NCBI GenBank assembly: GCA_016839765.1
Contig: JAEOTP010000032.1
Coordinates: forward strand, 1-40,502
From: Promethearchaeota archaeon
GTDB lineage: Archaea > Asgardarchaeota > Lokiarchaeia > Sigyniarchaeales > SOKP01
Direction: 5' to 3'
Length of the DNA stretch: 40,502 nt
The notes under the pieces were generated by a model, which was not told the DNA's origin, did not search any database, and saw nothing but the letters and a program-made list of their open reading frames with translations. Shown here in pieces: positions 8,049 to 17,134 of this stretch. Numbering within the stretch: the stretch's first letter is position 1; each line of letters starts with the position of its first letter. Made by a program: the position numbers and the translations under genes.

Positions 8049-9362
8049 TTAAAATTCTTTTTTTAAGGCTTTTTTGTCTAAAGCATCTTTTAGAAGCTTA
8101 ATCGCACAAAATTCTCCGCACATACTACACACATCATCATCAATATTGCCATTTCTATAATGAGTTTCCCTCGAGAGATCGGGATCTATTGATTGCTTTA
8201 TCATTTCTTCCCAATCAAGATTTTTTCGCGCAAGGTCCATCTTATAATCCCAGTTTGAAGCTTTTTTACCATATTTAGCAATATTCACCGCATGAGCGGC
8301 TATTTTAGACGCAATAACACCTCTTTTTACTTCATCCTTATTTGGAAGTGCTAAATGTTCAGAGGGAGTGACGTAACATAAATAATCAGCACCTGCTAAC
8401 CCAGCAAGTACACCACCAATGGCACTAACAAGATGATCATAACCAGGAGCTATATCTGTGACCAATGGTCCCAATACGTAAAATGGCGCCCCATCACATA
8501 CAGATTTCATAATTTTAATATTTCTTTCAATTTCATGTGCAGGAATATGACCAGGCCCTTCAACCATAACTTGGACATTTTTATCTCTAGCTCGTTTAAC
8601 TAATTTCGATATTTCCATTAACTCTTGAACCTGAGCGTAATCTGTTGAATCAAAAATACAGCCAGGACGCATACCATCTCCAAGGGAAAGTGTAAAATCA
8701 TATTCTGTAGCCATTTCAAGTAAATAATCATAATTTTTATTAAAAGGGTTCTCCAAATCATTTTCGAGTATCCAAGCTGCCAAAAAGGTTCCACCACGCG
8801 ACACCACTCCCATGTGTCTTGGATGTTGTCTTAAATAATTAACTATCTCTTTAGTTACTCCTACATGTATGGTAAAGAAATCTACTCCTTCTTTAGCTTG
8901 TTCTTTAACTACATTAAATAAATCATCTTCATCAAAATTAATAATTGCCCCTTTTTTTTCAATAGCTCGTAAGGCAGATTGGTAAATAGGTACAGTGCCT
9001 ATAGGAATTTTTGTTTCGCTCAGTATTAAACTTCGAATTTTTTTAACATCTTCTTCAGTTACTCCAGTACTTAAATCCATAACTGTATCTGCTCCATACT
9101 TGACAGCTATTTTCGCTTTCTCTACTTCTCCTTGAATATCACACACTCTTTTACTTGAACCAATATTTGCATTAATTTTCACTAATAAGCCTTCTCCAAT
9201 TCCTAAAGGATCTGTGTCTCGTTGATTCGATTTAGGAATGATTATCCGACCGTTTGCTATGCCTCGTCTTATGAATTCTGATTCAACTTGTTCATTTTTG
9301 GCAACAATTTCCATTTCTTTAGTAATTCTGCCTTCTTTAGCATTTCTCACTAATGTAGTCAA
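8049..9362 (-). CDS. thiC: Phosphomethylpyrimidine synthase ThiC
   Basis: A 437-residue radical SAM enzyme that rearranges aminoimidazole ribotide into hydroxymethylpyrimidine phosphate, the substrate of the ThiD domain encoded at 4242-5636. The C-terminal cluster motif CSMCGEFC gives Cys412, Cys415 and Cys419, the CX2CX4C that ligates the [4Fe-4S] cluster in this family. Also typical are MDLSTGVTEED, GTVPIYQSA, SLGDGMRPGC, MVEGPGHIPAHEI and the GADYLCYVTPSEHL stretch. The length matches the short archaeal form. The start is TTG at 9362, with GGGGC about 10 bases upstream; residues 1-10 are family-like (LVRNAKEGRIT). No TPP riboswitch elements (such as a CUGAGA box) are visible in the 152 bases upstream. 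Confidence 0.96.
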   Translation of the reverse strand: MTTLVRNAKEGRITKEMEIVAKNEQVESEFIRRGIANGRIIIPKSNQRDTDPLGIGEGLLVKINANIGSSKRVCDIQGEVEKAKIAVKYGADTVMDLSTGVTEEDVKKIRSLILSETKIPIGTVPIYQSALRAIEKKGAIINFDEDDLFNVVKEQAKEGVDFFTIHVGVTKEIVNYLRQHPRHMGVVSRGGTFLAAWILENDLENPFNKNYDYLLEMATEYDFTLSLGDGMRPGCIFDSTDYAQVQELMEISKLVKRARDKNVQVMVEGPGHIPAHEIERNIKIMKSVCDGAPFYVLGPLVTDIAPGYDHLVSAIGGVLAGLAGADYLCYVTPSEHLALPNKDEVKRGVIASKIAAHAVNIAKYGKKASNWDYKMDLARKNLDWEEMIKQSIDPDLSRETHYRNGNIDDDVCSMCGEFCAIKLLKDALDKKALKKEF

Positions 9363-9514
9363 ATCTATAGCCCCACTACAAGTTTATTGATATTACTATC
9401 TCTATGTTAAAGTAATTATTGTAGAATTAAATTGTTTTGTTTATTAAAAATAATCCTCTAAAATACTATCAAAGAATATGGGTTATAAATATGATTTCTA
9501 TCAAGGATCTATAA

Positions 9515-9985
9515 TTATTCAAAACCAATTTTTAACTGTTGTAATAGCTCAATTAAAGAATTAGTTAACTTATAGTTTTTTAACGCATCAAATGGGACAA
9601 ATTTAGCTTCTAATGCATCAGAATCAGGTATTGGTGGTTGATTTGGATCGCCTCCAACTTGTTCTACAAAATAATTGATTAAAACGTAGTGATATTCAAC
9701 TTTCCCCGCTTTATCATACATTACTTTATCAATTATTCCTGCCAATTTTGTAACTTTTACTTTAAATCCTGTCTCTTCAAAACCTTCTCTCTCAGCTGCG
9801 GTAATTACTTTTTCTCCAAGTTCTAAATGTCCACCTGGTATTGACCAATATCCGGCATCTGGATCATATTTTCTTTTTACTAATAATAATGATTTATTAC
9901 GAATTAGAAGAATTCCCACCCCCACGTGGGGTCGAACCGGGTATTTCCTTGTATCAAAAGCGGTTAATTTATCTTTGTTAACCAT
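9515..9985 (-). CDS. Nudix hydrolase
   Basis: A 156-residue protein with a Nudix box at residues 52-74: GHLELGE, seven residues, then REGFEETGF, which matches GX5EX7REUXEEXGU except that Gly takes the first hydrophobic position. Upstream, VGVGILLIRN and LLLVKRKYDPDAGYWSIPGG are the usual first strands of the fold. Family members hydrolyse nucleoside diphosphates linked to another moiety, using Mg2+ bound by the Nudix glutamates. The substrate cannot be predicted here. ATG start; monocistronic on the minus strand, 152 bases upstream of thiC. A tie to thiamine metabolism (some Nudix enzymes act on thiamine pyrophosphates) is speculative. Confidence 0.9.
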   Translation of the reverse strand: MVNKDKLTAFDTRKYPVRPHVGVGILLIRNKSLLLVKRKYDPDAGYWSIPGGHLELGEKVITAAEREGFEETGFKVKVTKLAGIIDKVMYDKAGKVEYHYVLINYFVEQVGGDPNQPPIPDSDALEAKFVPFDALKNYKLTNSLIELLQQLKIGFE

Positions 9986-10161
9986 ATAATCTCATTTTAA
10001 AATTGTTATCAAAATCAAAATCTTCTCTGGATTGAAATAATATTTTATTAATTTTTTATTAATTTTATCATACTTTTTTGACTAAAAATATAAATACTTA
10101 TATTGATATTAACTTGATAATTTCTACAATTATTATAAATAAATCTTAGGCGAAATTACAA

Positions 10162-13100
10162 ATGTATAGATTGAAAAAGAAGTTTAAAAGCATCTTTTTA
10201 CTAATATTCCTTACTTTAATATTATTGCTTTCATTTAATGCTCCTTCTAGCCTTTATAAATCTTCTAAAATGGATTTAAATTCTACTGATCAAGATTTAG
10301 TAAATTATAAGAATTCAGACCATACTTTTATCTATACTCTAAACGGTAATCAATATTTAGCAGAGTATATAACAAAAGATAAAATTGAGGAGATGAAAAA
10401 AGATGGAGTGTTTGAGGAAGCAAGAAGAAATTACAATGATATTATCGATGGTCATGGTACAGGATATTCTAAACCAACGGCAGATGATTTGGATTCTCTT
10501 GTTGGAAAAATATCATTATTAGGATTAGTTTCAGATTACAAACGAGGCTATAAAGCTACAGCAGATATTTCAACAGAAATATATTTTCCGGTAGTTGGAG
10601 ATCAAGGTAGGCAGGGTTCTTGTACCTCATGGGCTAATGTATATTATGCTTTTGGATATTTAGAAGCAAAAGATTATGGATGGGATGCAAGTTCGGGAAA
10701 TCCAAACTACTTATTAAGTCCAGCATGGTCATATAATAAAATAGCTGCTTATGATTATGGCTCAATACCTTCGGAAACTGCTGAACTTATAAAACAGTGG
10801 GGTGTAGCAACTTTAAGCACTATGCCTTATAATGATATGGATGTTAATAATTGGGGAAATGAAGCTGCTTGGCGAGAAGCTCCTTATCATAGGCCTCTTG
10901 ATTATAGTCTAATTACCTATGTAGGTAATTCCACCATTGATGTTATCAAAAGTATACTAGACAGTGGAACTCCAGTTACTATCGGAATTGATGCGAATCA
11001 ATTTTCCAATGGATTGAATGATACAGATTATATACTATCTTCAGATGAATATAATGTAGTTGGATTAAATCACGCACAATGTTTTGTGGGATATGATGAT
11101 TCCATTTCAGAAGGAAGTGATATAGGAGCATTTAGAGTGGTCAATTCATGGGGGGCTGGTTGGATGGACGATGGATATTATTGGTTAACCTACGATGCGT
11201 TTCACGAATTCGGAGCTGTTGGTGATCAGCAAATAGTTTTCCTAACCGATCGAATTGACTATAATCCTGATTTAATTGCTACATGGGAATTTAGTCCAGG
11301 ATCAACTAGAATGGGTGATATTTTAACATTAGGAGTTGGTCCACATGATACCCCATTAGATTATATAACTCCGCATTATGATGCTGATGTTAATAACTTA
11401 TTTCCGGAATTTATGGCATTCGATATTACAGACTTTTACACCTATTATAATATAAATAACGATGTATTTTTTTATCTTGAGATTGGTTCAGCTGATATTA
11501 ATGGAATAATATCATCATTTAAACTTGAAAGATATCTAGGGGGAATTCTCCAACAGATTTCCCAAGAATCACCTGATGTCCCAGAAAATACTCCGGGATA
11601 TGTAAATGCTACATTTATGATTTTTAATCACGAACTAAAACTGTGTTTAAAAGCTCCAACAGATCCTAAAATATACAATCCTTATCAGATTGAAGCGTTA
11701 GTAATCAATAATGGTGCTAGTGGTGAAACCAGCGTAGATTTTGATTTACTGCTCAATAATGTTCCAGTTCATTCAATTACTATTCCTAGTCTTTCAAGTG
11801 GAACAAATACAACTATTATTTATCTATGGACACCCACGGAATATGAGGTTTATAATTTCACCGCATATGTGCCTCCGGTGCCTGGAGAAACGTATAGATC
11901 TAACAATTATGCCTCTGAAATATTATATATACTAGGCCCAATTTTTTATGATGATTTTGAAAGTGGCTTATCTCAGTGGGTATCCATAACAGGGCTTTGG
12001 CATTTAACTGACAATAGTAGTGCATGGTTAAATCCATATAATTCACCGATTCATTCTATGTGGTTTGGTAATGAATCTACTGGTAACTATGAAACAGGTT
12101 TTCAAGAATTTGGAAGTATAACATCAACCTCCATTAACTTAATGACTATTGGTGTAGCTTTCTTAGAGTTTTACCATTGGCGAGAAGGAGAAGGACATGG
12201 GTATGATATTTCTTATGTATATATATCTATTGATGGTTTTATTTGGGATCTCATTTATCAAACTGATGAATATCACATTATGCCATGGGAAAAAGTATCT
12301 ATAGATATCTCTGCTTATACTGGAAATCCTTCAGTGCAAATAATGTTTGAGTTTGATACGATTGATAATATTGCAAATGATTATAGAGGTTGGTTAATAG
12401 ATGACATAGTAATTATGGGTACAGGAGTAGTTATACCACATGATTTAAGAGTTTCGCTAGATGTTCCTGAGTTTCCTACAATTTCTAATACTTACTCTAT
12501 TAATGCTACAATTACTAATACTGGAACGAGTGACGAATCGGATGTAGATCTATTCTTCTATTTAGATGGGATTTTGATAGATTCCATTTATATATCAAAT
12601 TTTCCTTCTGGGACCAGCCAAACCATTAATTATCTATGGACTCCCACTGACTATGGAGATTATAGTTTTAAGGCATATGCTCCACCAGTAATAGGGGAGA
12701 CTTATACAATGGATAATCTTAAATTGAAATTAATACCAATTCACGAGATAATACTTTTTGATGGATTAATACTCAACTACTCATTTACTATATCTGGTCA
12801 AACTTATCTTATGCAATGTGGATATTCATCTCTTTCAGAGAAAGATTTTCATGCTGATTACTCAATATATAATGGAAGTATTCTTCTCCTAAAAGGCTAT
12901 TGGGAGGTAAATAGTCAAACAAGAATTATAACTGATTCTTCTATTACAGGGTTTATTCTTCTGGATGTCGGATTACACACACCTTTATGGATCTTTACAG
13001 ATAGTTCAATCGGTGATGAAATTCCCATATCGGTTGCTGGTTCAGACCATATGTTTAACGTATCAGATGAATTAACTTATAATCTCTCTGATTTTGGATT

Positions 13101-13374
13101 AGTAGAGGTATGGGTGTTGGAAGATTTAAGTTTTCCAGGCGGTTTTGCGTGGTATGAGAAAAATTCAGGCCTACTATTAAATGGCACGTTTCTTTATGAG
13201 CTCGGGATGACAACTGTTAACTACTCACTTACTCTTGTTTATTCTAATTACTTTGAAGTTGAAGAAGAAGGAAAAGGTATCCCGGGCTATAACCTACTAT
13301 TTATTATTGCGTCTCTAGGTGTAATAATACTCCTCTCGGCAAAAGTGAAATTTAAAAAAATCAAGAATTTTTAA
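10162..13374 (+). CDS. Secreted, membrane-anchored papain-like (C1A) cysteine protease with CARDB-type domains
   Basis: A 1070-residue surface protein. Residues 8-25 are a signal-peptide hydrophobic core after a Lys-rich start. The C1A peptidase domain spans about 135-365: Cys154 in DQGRQGSCTSWA, His304 in LNHAQCFVGYDD and Asn328 in RVVNSWGAGW make the Cys-His-Asn triad, and the Gln before the Cys forms the oxyanion hole. Then come two CARDB-like beta domains (about 495-590 and 755-855; both have LWTPT followed by an APP or VPP strand) around a jelly-roll-like domain that opens FYDDFESGL. A transmembrane helix at 1045-1062 with a Lys-rich tail anchors it, so the bulk is extracellular. A polypeptide-scavenging or surface-processing role is inference. 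A TAGGCGA element precedes the ATG by about 8 bases. Confidence 0.88.
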   Translation: MYRLKKKFKSIFLLIFLTLILLLSFNAPSSLYKSSKMDLNSTDQDLVNYKNSDHTFIYTLNGNQYLAEYITKDKIEEMKKDGVFEEARRNYNDIIDGHGTGYSKPTADDLDSLVGKISLLGLVSDYKRGYKATADISTEIYFPVVGDQGRQGSCTSWANVYYAFGYLEAKDYGWDASSGNPNYLLSPAWSYNKIAAYDYGSIPSETAELIKQWGVATLSTMPYNDMDVNNWGNEAAWREAPYHRPLDYSLITYVGNSTIDVIKSILDSGTPVTIGIDANQFSNGLNDTDYILSSDEYNVVGLNHAQCFVGYDDSISEGSDIGAFRVVNSWGAGWMDDGYYWLTYDAFHEFGAVGDQQIVFLTDRIDYNPDLIATWEFSPGSTRMGDILTLGVGPHDTPLDYITPHYDADVNNLFPEFMAFDITDFYTYYNINNDVFFYLEIGSADINGIISSFKLERYLGGILQQISQESPDVPENTPGYVNATFMIFNHELKLCLKAPTDPKIYNPYQIEALVINNGASGETSVDFDLLLNNVPVHSITIPSLSSGTNTTIIYLWTPTEYEVYNFTAYVPPVPGETYRSNNYASEILYILGPIFYDDFESGLSQWVSITGLWHLTDNSSAWLNPYNSPIHSMWFGNESTGNYETGFQEFGSITSTSINLMTIGVAFLEFYHWREGEGHGYDISYVYISIDGFIWDLIYQTDEYHIMPWEKVSIDISAYTGNPSVQIMFEFDTIDNIANDYRGWLIDDIVIMGTGVVIPHDLRVSLDVPEFPTISNTYSINATITNTGTSDESDVDLFFYLDGILIDSIYISNFPSGTSQTINYLWTPTDYGDYSFKAYAPPVIGETYTMDNLKLKLIPIHEIILFDGLILNYSFTISGQTYLMQCGYSSLSEKDFHADYSIYNGSILLLKGYWEVNSQTRIITDSSITGFILLDVGLHTPLWIFTDSSIGDEIPISVAGSDHMFNVSDELTYNLSDFGLVEVWVLEDLSFPGGFAWYEKNSGLLLNGTFLYELGMTTVNYSLTLVYSNYFEVEEEGKGIPGYNLLFIIASLGVIILLSAKVKFKKIKNF

Positions 13375-13397
13375 TTTATTTTTTTTTTATTTTTAAT
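13375..13397 (+). terminator. U-run terminator after the surface protease gene
   Basis: Immediately after the TAA stop the plus strand reads almost unbroken T for about 20 bases (two A interruptions). This fits an archaeal U-run terminator. Confidence 0.5.
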
Positions 13398-13489
13398 TCT
13401 TATGGATCTAAAAGAGTGAAAAAGATATTTGGCTCCTTTTAAAAACTATTTTATAACCCGCAATATCAAATTTCAAATTATTTAGTTAA

Positions 13490-13516
13490 TTAGATAAATT
13501 GCAGTAAATTATCTAA
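13490..13516. promoter_or_regulatory. Inverted repeat upstream of the phosphatase gene
   Basis: TTAGATAA at 13490-13497 is mirrored exactly by TTATCTAA at 13509-13516 across an 11-base spacer, ending 37 bases before the TTG start of the phosphatase gene. It could be an operator or a leader hairpin, but 8-bp arms of this composition can arise by chance in such AT-rich sequence. Confidence 0.3.
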
Positions 13517-13553
13517 AAATCATCTCAATCTAAAAATTAAGGTTAGAACAAAT

Positions 13554-14051
13554 TTGAATAGAATTTGGCCATGGTATTGGCCTAAAAATGGGATGCCTAA
13601 AAAAACTGAGCCATTTACTTGGATAATTAAGGGAAAAATGGCAGCCAGTTGGTGGCCAGACCTTCCTCTATATGGAATCTATAAGAAAGAAGGGATTTCA
13701 GTAATAGTAAATTGTTCTGAATTTGATAATCACAAAGATGTTCCTAAAAAATTTAAATATTACCATATTAATGTCCCTGATTATGGAATTCCAAGTAATA
13801 AGCAAATTGGCAAATTTCTTCAAATTTGTAAAATACATATTCAAAAACAGGAAGCAATAGTAGTTCATTGTGTAGCCGGATGTGGCCGAACCGCCCAATT
13901 TATTATCGTTTGGGCAGCTAGTACTGGATATATTCCAAATAGTATAGATCCTGTAAAATGGATACGAAAATTAAGACCTTGCAGTTTAGAAACTAAAGAA
14001 CAGATGGCTCAAGCTAGAAAATTAGTTAAAGCATATCAAATAAACCATTAG
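13554..14051 (+). CDS. Protein tyrosine / dual-specificity phosphatase
   Basis: A 165-residue cysteine phosphatase. The signature loop is HCVAGCGRTA with nucleophile Cys106 and phosphate-binding Arg112 (CX5R). The general acid is probably Asp76 in VPDYGIPS, at the usual distance before the loop. The N-terminal WPWYWPKNGMP and the WWPDLPLYGIY stretch resemble small archaeal and DSP-like enzymes that use a Trp-rich N-terminus. It would remove phosphate from tyrosine (and perhaps serine/threonine) in the cytosol; targets are unknown. The start is TTG at 13554 with an AAGGTTAG Shine-Dalgarno 7 bases upstream; no in-frame ATG occurs near it. Its own upstream region has an inverted repeat. Confidence 0.85.
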   Translation: MNRIWPWYWPKNGMPKKTEPFTWIIKGKMAASWWPDLPLYGIYKKEGISVIVNCSEFDNHKDVPKKFKYYHINVPDYGIPSNKQIGKFLQICKIHIQKQEAIVVHCVAGCGRTAQFIIVWAASTGYIPNSIDPVKWIRKLRPCSLETKEQMAQARKLVKAYQINH

Positions 14052-14156
14052 TGAAAAGCTTATATTACATTACTTTTATATGTTTATTAAATTCTGAATT
14101 TATTTATTGCTATAAAAATATTATTTCAAAATGGAATTTAGATTTTAGGCTCGCTT

Positions 14157-15311
14157 ATGAATAAAACAGACTACCTTTATATGATTCTTGATAATATTCT
14201 GGTTTTTAATATAAAACTTCCACCAGAATTTCAAGGTAATGGATTAAACGGCCATCTTAATAAATTTGATGAATATGGATTAAAGGTAATAGCTGGATTT
14301 AATAAAAATTTCTTAGACCATTTCTTAAAAATCTCAAGAGGCAAGACTCAAAATGATATTAAAGATGCGTTAAAAAAGATGGAAAAAATTTCCTATATGG
14401 TTGGACCAATAGGAAACTTAAACTATTTAACACCTGAGCAGGTAGATCATATCCTTACAAAAATTCAAACTCTTAAATTTGAAGAAATTAATGAAGAAAA
14501 GATTGGGTTAGTAGCAGATGATTTATTGAGAGAGCAATTTGGTGCTCCTGGTAATTATAGTGCCGCCGATGCGTTGGAAAGTCAGCTTTCAAGCGCAGCA
14601 TTTTATTTAATGAATATGGGGTATTACAGTGAAGAAATTCAAGAAAAATTTAATGAGGTAAGGAGGCATCCTTCAAAACTGGGAGAGCTGTTTACACTTC
14701 CCCAGAAGGAGATCTACAGCATACCTACTGAGATAGAACAATCCTCTACGGTTTCTCCTCCTAGTAGCTCAGAATCAGAGGCAGATAATAATCAGAGTAT
14801 CAATGATGTTATTGCTCGTCATGTCCAATCAATTCACCAAGATATTACAGAAGAGAAAGCGCAAAAGGTGGATGAAATTCTCCAAGAGATAAAAGCTCAT
14901 GTTAAAGATAGTATGTCAGAATTGCAAGAAAAGGTATTTAGACAAATGCATCCTGATAGATTAAATCGTGCATTAAAAATGCTTAGAACTACTAAACGAA
15001 AATCAAAACGAATGCAACTTTTTCTCGAATGGTTTTCAGAAAGTTTTCTTCTTTCGAAAATTGAGTTAAAAGTAGAACACTGGCAAGTATCTTCTTCAGC
15101 AGGACATGGAAGTGCTGGAGTATATACTGCTGGCATTGATTTTTCCCGTTATGACAATATCATTAGAGAATTTCCAGACAATAAATTAACTAAGGTTGTA
15201 AATATAACTCGAAAAATATTGCAAAATCCTACGAAAAAAGCAATTCAGAAGCTAGGACAAGATCTCATAGCCGAAACAGGCTTCGATGAGCATCTCTATT
15301 TTACAGATTAA
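14157..15311 (+). CDS. Unrecognised 384-residue protein
   Basis: I do not recognise this family. No signal peptide or membrane helix is seen. Residues 1-180 are mixed helical (GLNGHLNKFDEYGLKVIAGF, YLTPEQVDHILTKIQ). About 195-225 is a Ser/Pro/Glu-rich linker that is probably disordered. About 230-300 is strongly helical and basic (KMLRTTKRKSKRMQ). The C-terminal domain includes a Gly/Ser/His loop, SSSAGHGSAGVYTAG, and ends EHLYFTD. This reads as two domains joined by a flexible linker. ATG start, with AGGCTCGC just upstream; a TATA-like CTATAAAAATAT lies about 40 bases upstream. It converges on the amidohydrolase gene with only 15 bases between their ends. Confidence 0.7.
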   Translation: MNKTDYLYMILDNILVFNIKLPPEFQGNGLNGHLNKFDEYGLKVIAGFNKNFLDHFLKISRGKTQNDIKDALKKMEKISYMVGPIGNLNYLTPEQVDHILTKIQTLKFEEINEEKIGLVADDLLREQFGAPGNYSAADALESQLSSAAFYLMNMGYYSEEIQEKFNEVRRHPSKLGELFTLPQKEIYSIPTEIEQSSTVSPPSSSESEADNNQSINDVIARHVQSIHQDITEEKAQKVDEILQEIKAHVKDSMSELQEKVFRQMHPDRLNRALKMLRTTKRKSKRMQLFLEWFSESFLLSKIELKVEHWQVSSSAGHGSAGVYTAGIDFSRYDNIIREFPDNKLTKVVNITRKILQNPTKKAIQKLGQDLIAETGFDEHLYFTD

Positions 15312-15326
15312 TCTTCAATTGAAGAA

Positions 15327-16946
15327 TTAAAGATCCTTCTTATAAACTGTTTTTCCCCTTATAATTGTTGCCATAACTTGAATTTCTTTTATTCTTTCTT
15401 TTGACACGTTCATAGGATTTTTATTTAATACCACAAAATCAGCCAATTTTCCTACTTCAATAGATCCTTTTATATTTTCTTCAAAAGCAGCATATGCTGC
15501 ATTTATTGTATAAGTTTTTATTGCTTCTTCTATACTAATACATTGTTCTGGTATAAAATCATTGCGTGTTACCAGAGCATGGATTCCTAATATTGGGCTT
15601 GGATCCTCTATTGGACAATCAGAACCTGAGATTAACATTACTCCGGCATCAATTATAGATTTAAATGGATAAGTATACTTACATCGATCTTTACCCAAAC
15701 GCTTCTCTAACCACATGTATTCTGAATTTATAAATGGTGGTTGGCATGAAGCAATAATTCCATATTTTCGCATATCATTTATAACATCACTGGTTAACAT
15801 AGAAGCATGTTCAATTCTGTGTCTATGATTTTCTCGGGGGAATTCTTCTAGAAGCCTTTTATATAAATTCATCGCAACCCTATTTCCCTTATCTCCAATT
15901 GCATGAACTACAATCTGAAGACCTTTATTATGTGCCTGTTTCATTTTTCCATATATTTCTTCCTCTTCAATGACGCAAAATCCACACATATCTGGGGCAT
16001 CAGAGAAAGGTTCAAACATACAAGCGGTTTTTGCTCCAAAAGACCCATCAAGAAAAAGCTTCAATCCCCCTATTTTAAATTTACTGTCTTCTTTCTCTCC
16101 ATCAAAAAAGGATTTCTTAATTCTAAACAGTTTTCTTACTTTCTCAATATTAACCAAAATATAACAGTTCTGAAGTACTTTATCTTGTAAATGTTTAAAC
16201 AATGGCAATTCTACAGCACCAACGTCACCAAATTCACCACCTCTATCTGCACTGAGTATGACATGTAAGGAGGTGAGCCCTTTTTTAGCAAAGCTCTCAA
16301 AGGCTTTAGTAGCAGCGCTTTCTATTTCTTTTGCTTTTGGAAATTTTACTTTAGACAGAATTAAATTTATTGCTTTTTCAGTTATTATTCCATTAAGTTT
16401 TCCCGTGTGATCTCTACGAAATTCTCCACCATCAGGAATTTTTGTTCTTTCATGTATTTCAGCAAGCTCTAATGCTCTTGAATTCGCAATGCCAATATGA
16501 CTATCATATCTTAAGATAAATACAGGATGTTCAGGACAAGCATCATCCAAGTCCCAACGGGTAGGCAAAACAGGATTTTCAAATTTTTCCTCACTTAAAT
16601 TAAATCCTATTAACAATTCATTTTTGTTTTTTCCTTTAACAGATTCTTTTAAAAGAAAATCTAATTCTTCCAAGCTACTAACATTTGTTAAATCAGGAAA
16701 CAAGAAATATAATGTATACAAAATAGGATGAAGATGACAATCAGTGAACCCTGGTAAAAGTGTATAGCCATTTAAATTAATTAATTCAAAGCCTTCCTTA
16801 AGAATATTTTTTACATCACTTAGAGACCCAACAGCTATTATTTTTTCTCCATTAATACCAACAGCTTCGACTTTGGGTTGTGATTCATTTACTGTTAGAA
16901 TAGGTCCGCCATAAAAGAGTTTCTTCCTTAATTTTTGAGGATCCAT
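15327..16946 (-). CDS. Amidohydrolase, YtcJ-like (amidohydrolase 3 family)
   Basis: A 539-residue metal-dependent hydrolase. His71 and His73 in GFTDCHLHP are the N-terminal metal ligands of the fold. Other YtcJ-like landmarks are KLFLDGSFGAKTA, VVHAIGDKGN, HRIEHASML, ISGSDCPIEDPSP and the C-terminal ADFVVLNKNPMNV, where the small beta-sandwich closes. The Asp in SGSDCP is the likely catalytic residue. Family members hydrolyse N-acyl or amide bonds; the substrate is unknown. The length is normal. ATG start at 16946 without a clear Shine-Dalgarno, so translation may be leaderless. Monocistronic, convergent with the 384-residue gene. Confidence 0.9.
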   Translation of the reverse strand: MDPQKLRKKLFYGGPILTVNESQPKVEAVGINGEKIIAVGSLSDVKNILKEGFELINLNGYTLLPGFTDCHLHPILYTLYFLFPDLTNVSSLEELDFLLKESVKGKNKNELLIGFNLSEEKFENPVLPTRWDLDDACPEHPVFILRYDSHIGIANSRALELAEIHERTKIPDGGEFRRDHTGKLNGIITEKAINLILSKVKFPKAKEIESAATKAFESFAKKGLTSLHVILSADRGGEFGDVGAVELPLFKHLQDKVLQNCYILVNIEKVRKLFRIKKSFFDGEKEDSKFKIGGLKLFLDGSFGAKTACMFEPFSDAPDMCGFCVIEEEEIYGKMKQAHNKGLQIVVHAIGDKGNRVAMNLYKRLLEEFPRENHRHRIEHASMLTSDVINDMRKYGIIASCQPPFINSEYMWLEKRLGKDRCKYTYPFKSIIDAGVMLISGSDCPIEDPSPILGIHALVTRNDFIPEQCISIEEAIKTYTINAAYAAFEENIKGSIEVGKLADFVVLNKNPMNVSKERIKEIQVMATIIRGKTVYKKDL

Positions 16947-17100
16947 AATATTAAAAGATAATTTAGTGTGTTAAACCTAAATTTGACTAAAAATAATTAA
17001 AGATTTTAATTAAATTTTAATTTTTCAAATCTATAATGATATTTCTTAAGAAAGTTTAAAAAATTAAATTTAATTCTAAGGATCAACAATAAATTACTAT

Positions 17101-17115
17101 CAATTCTTAGAATTG
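17101..17115. promoter_or_regulatory. 15-bp odd palindrome before the TPR scaffold gene
   Basis: CAATTCT-T-AGAATTG is a perfect palindrome with one central base, ending 19 bases before the ATG at 17135. The one-base centre fits a protein-binding site better than an RNA hairpin. A chance origin is not excluded. Confidence 0.3.
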
Positions 17116-17134
17116 TTGAATAGGCGAGCTAAAT

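Noticed and set aside
9363-9514. Possible TPP riboswitch upstream of thiC
   Set aside because: No conserved THI-box elements can be found on the thiC strand; CTACAA/TTGTAG at 9377 and 9420 are too short and far apart to matter.
9910-9960. A GGTTCGA-like tRNA T-loop motif on the minus strand inside the Nudix gene
   Set aside because: It lies within a well-supported coding frame and no acceptor, D or anticodon arms can be formed around it.
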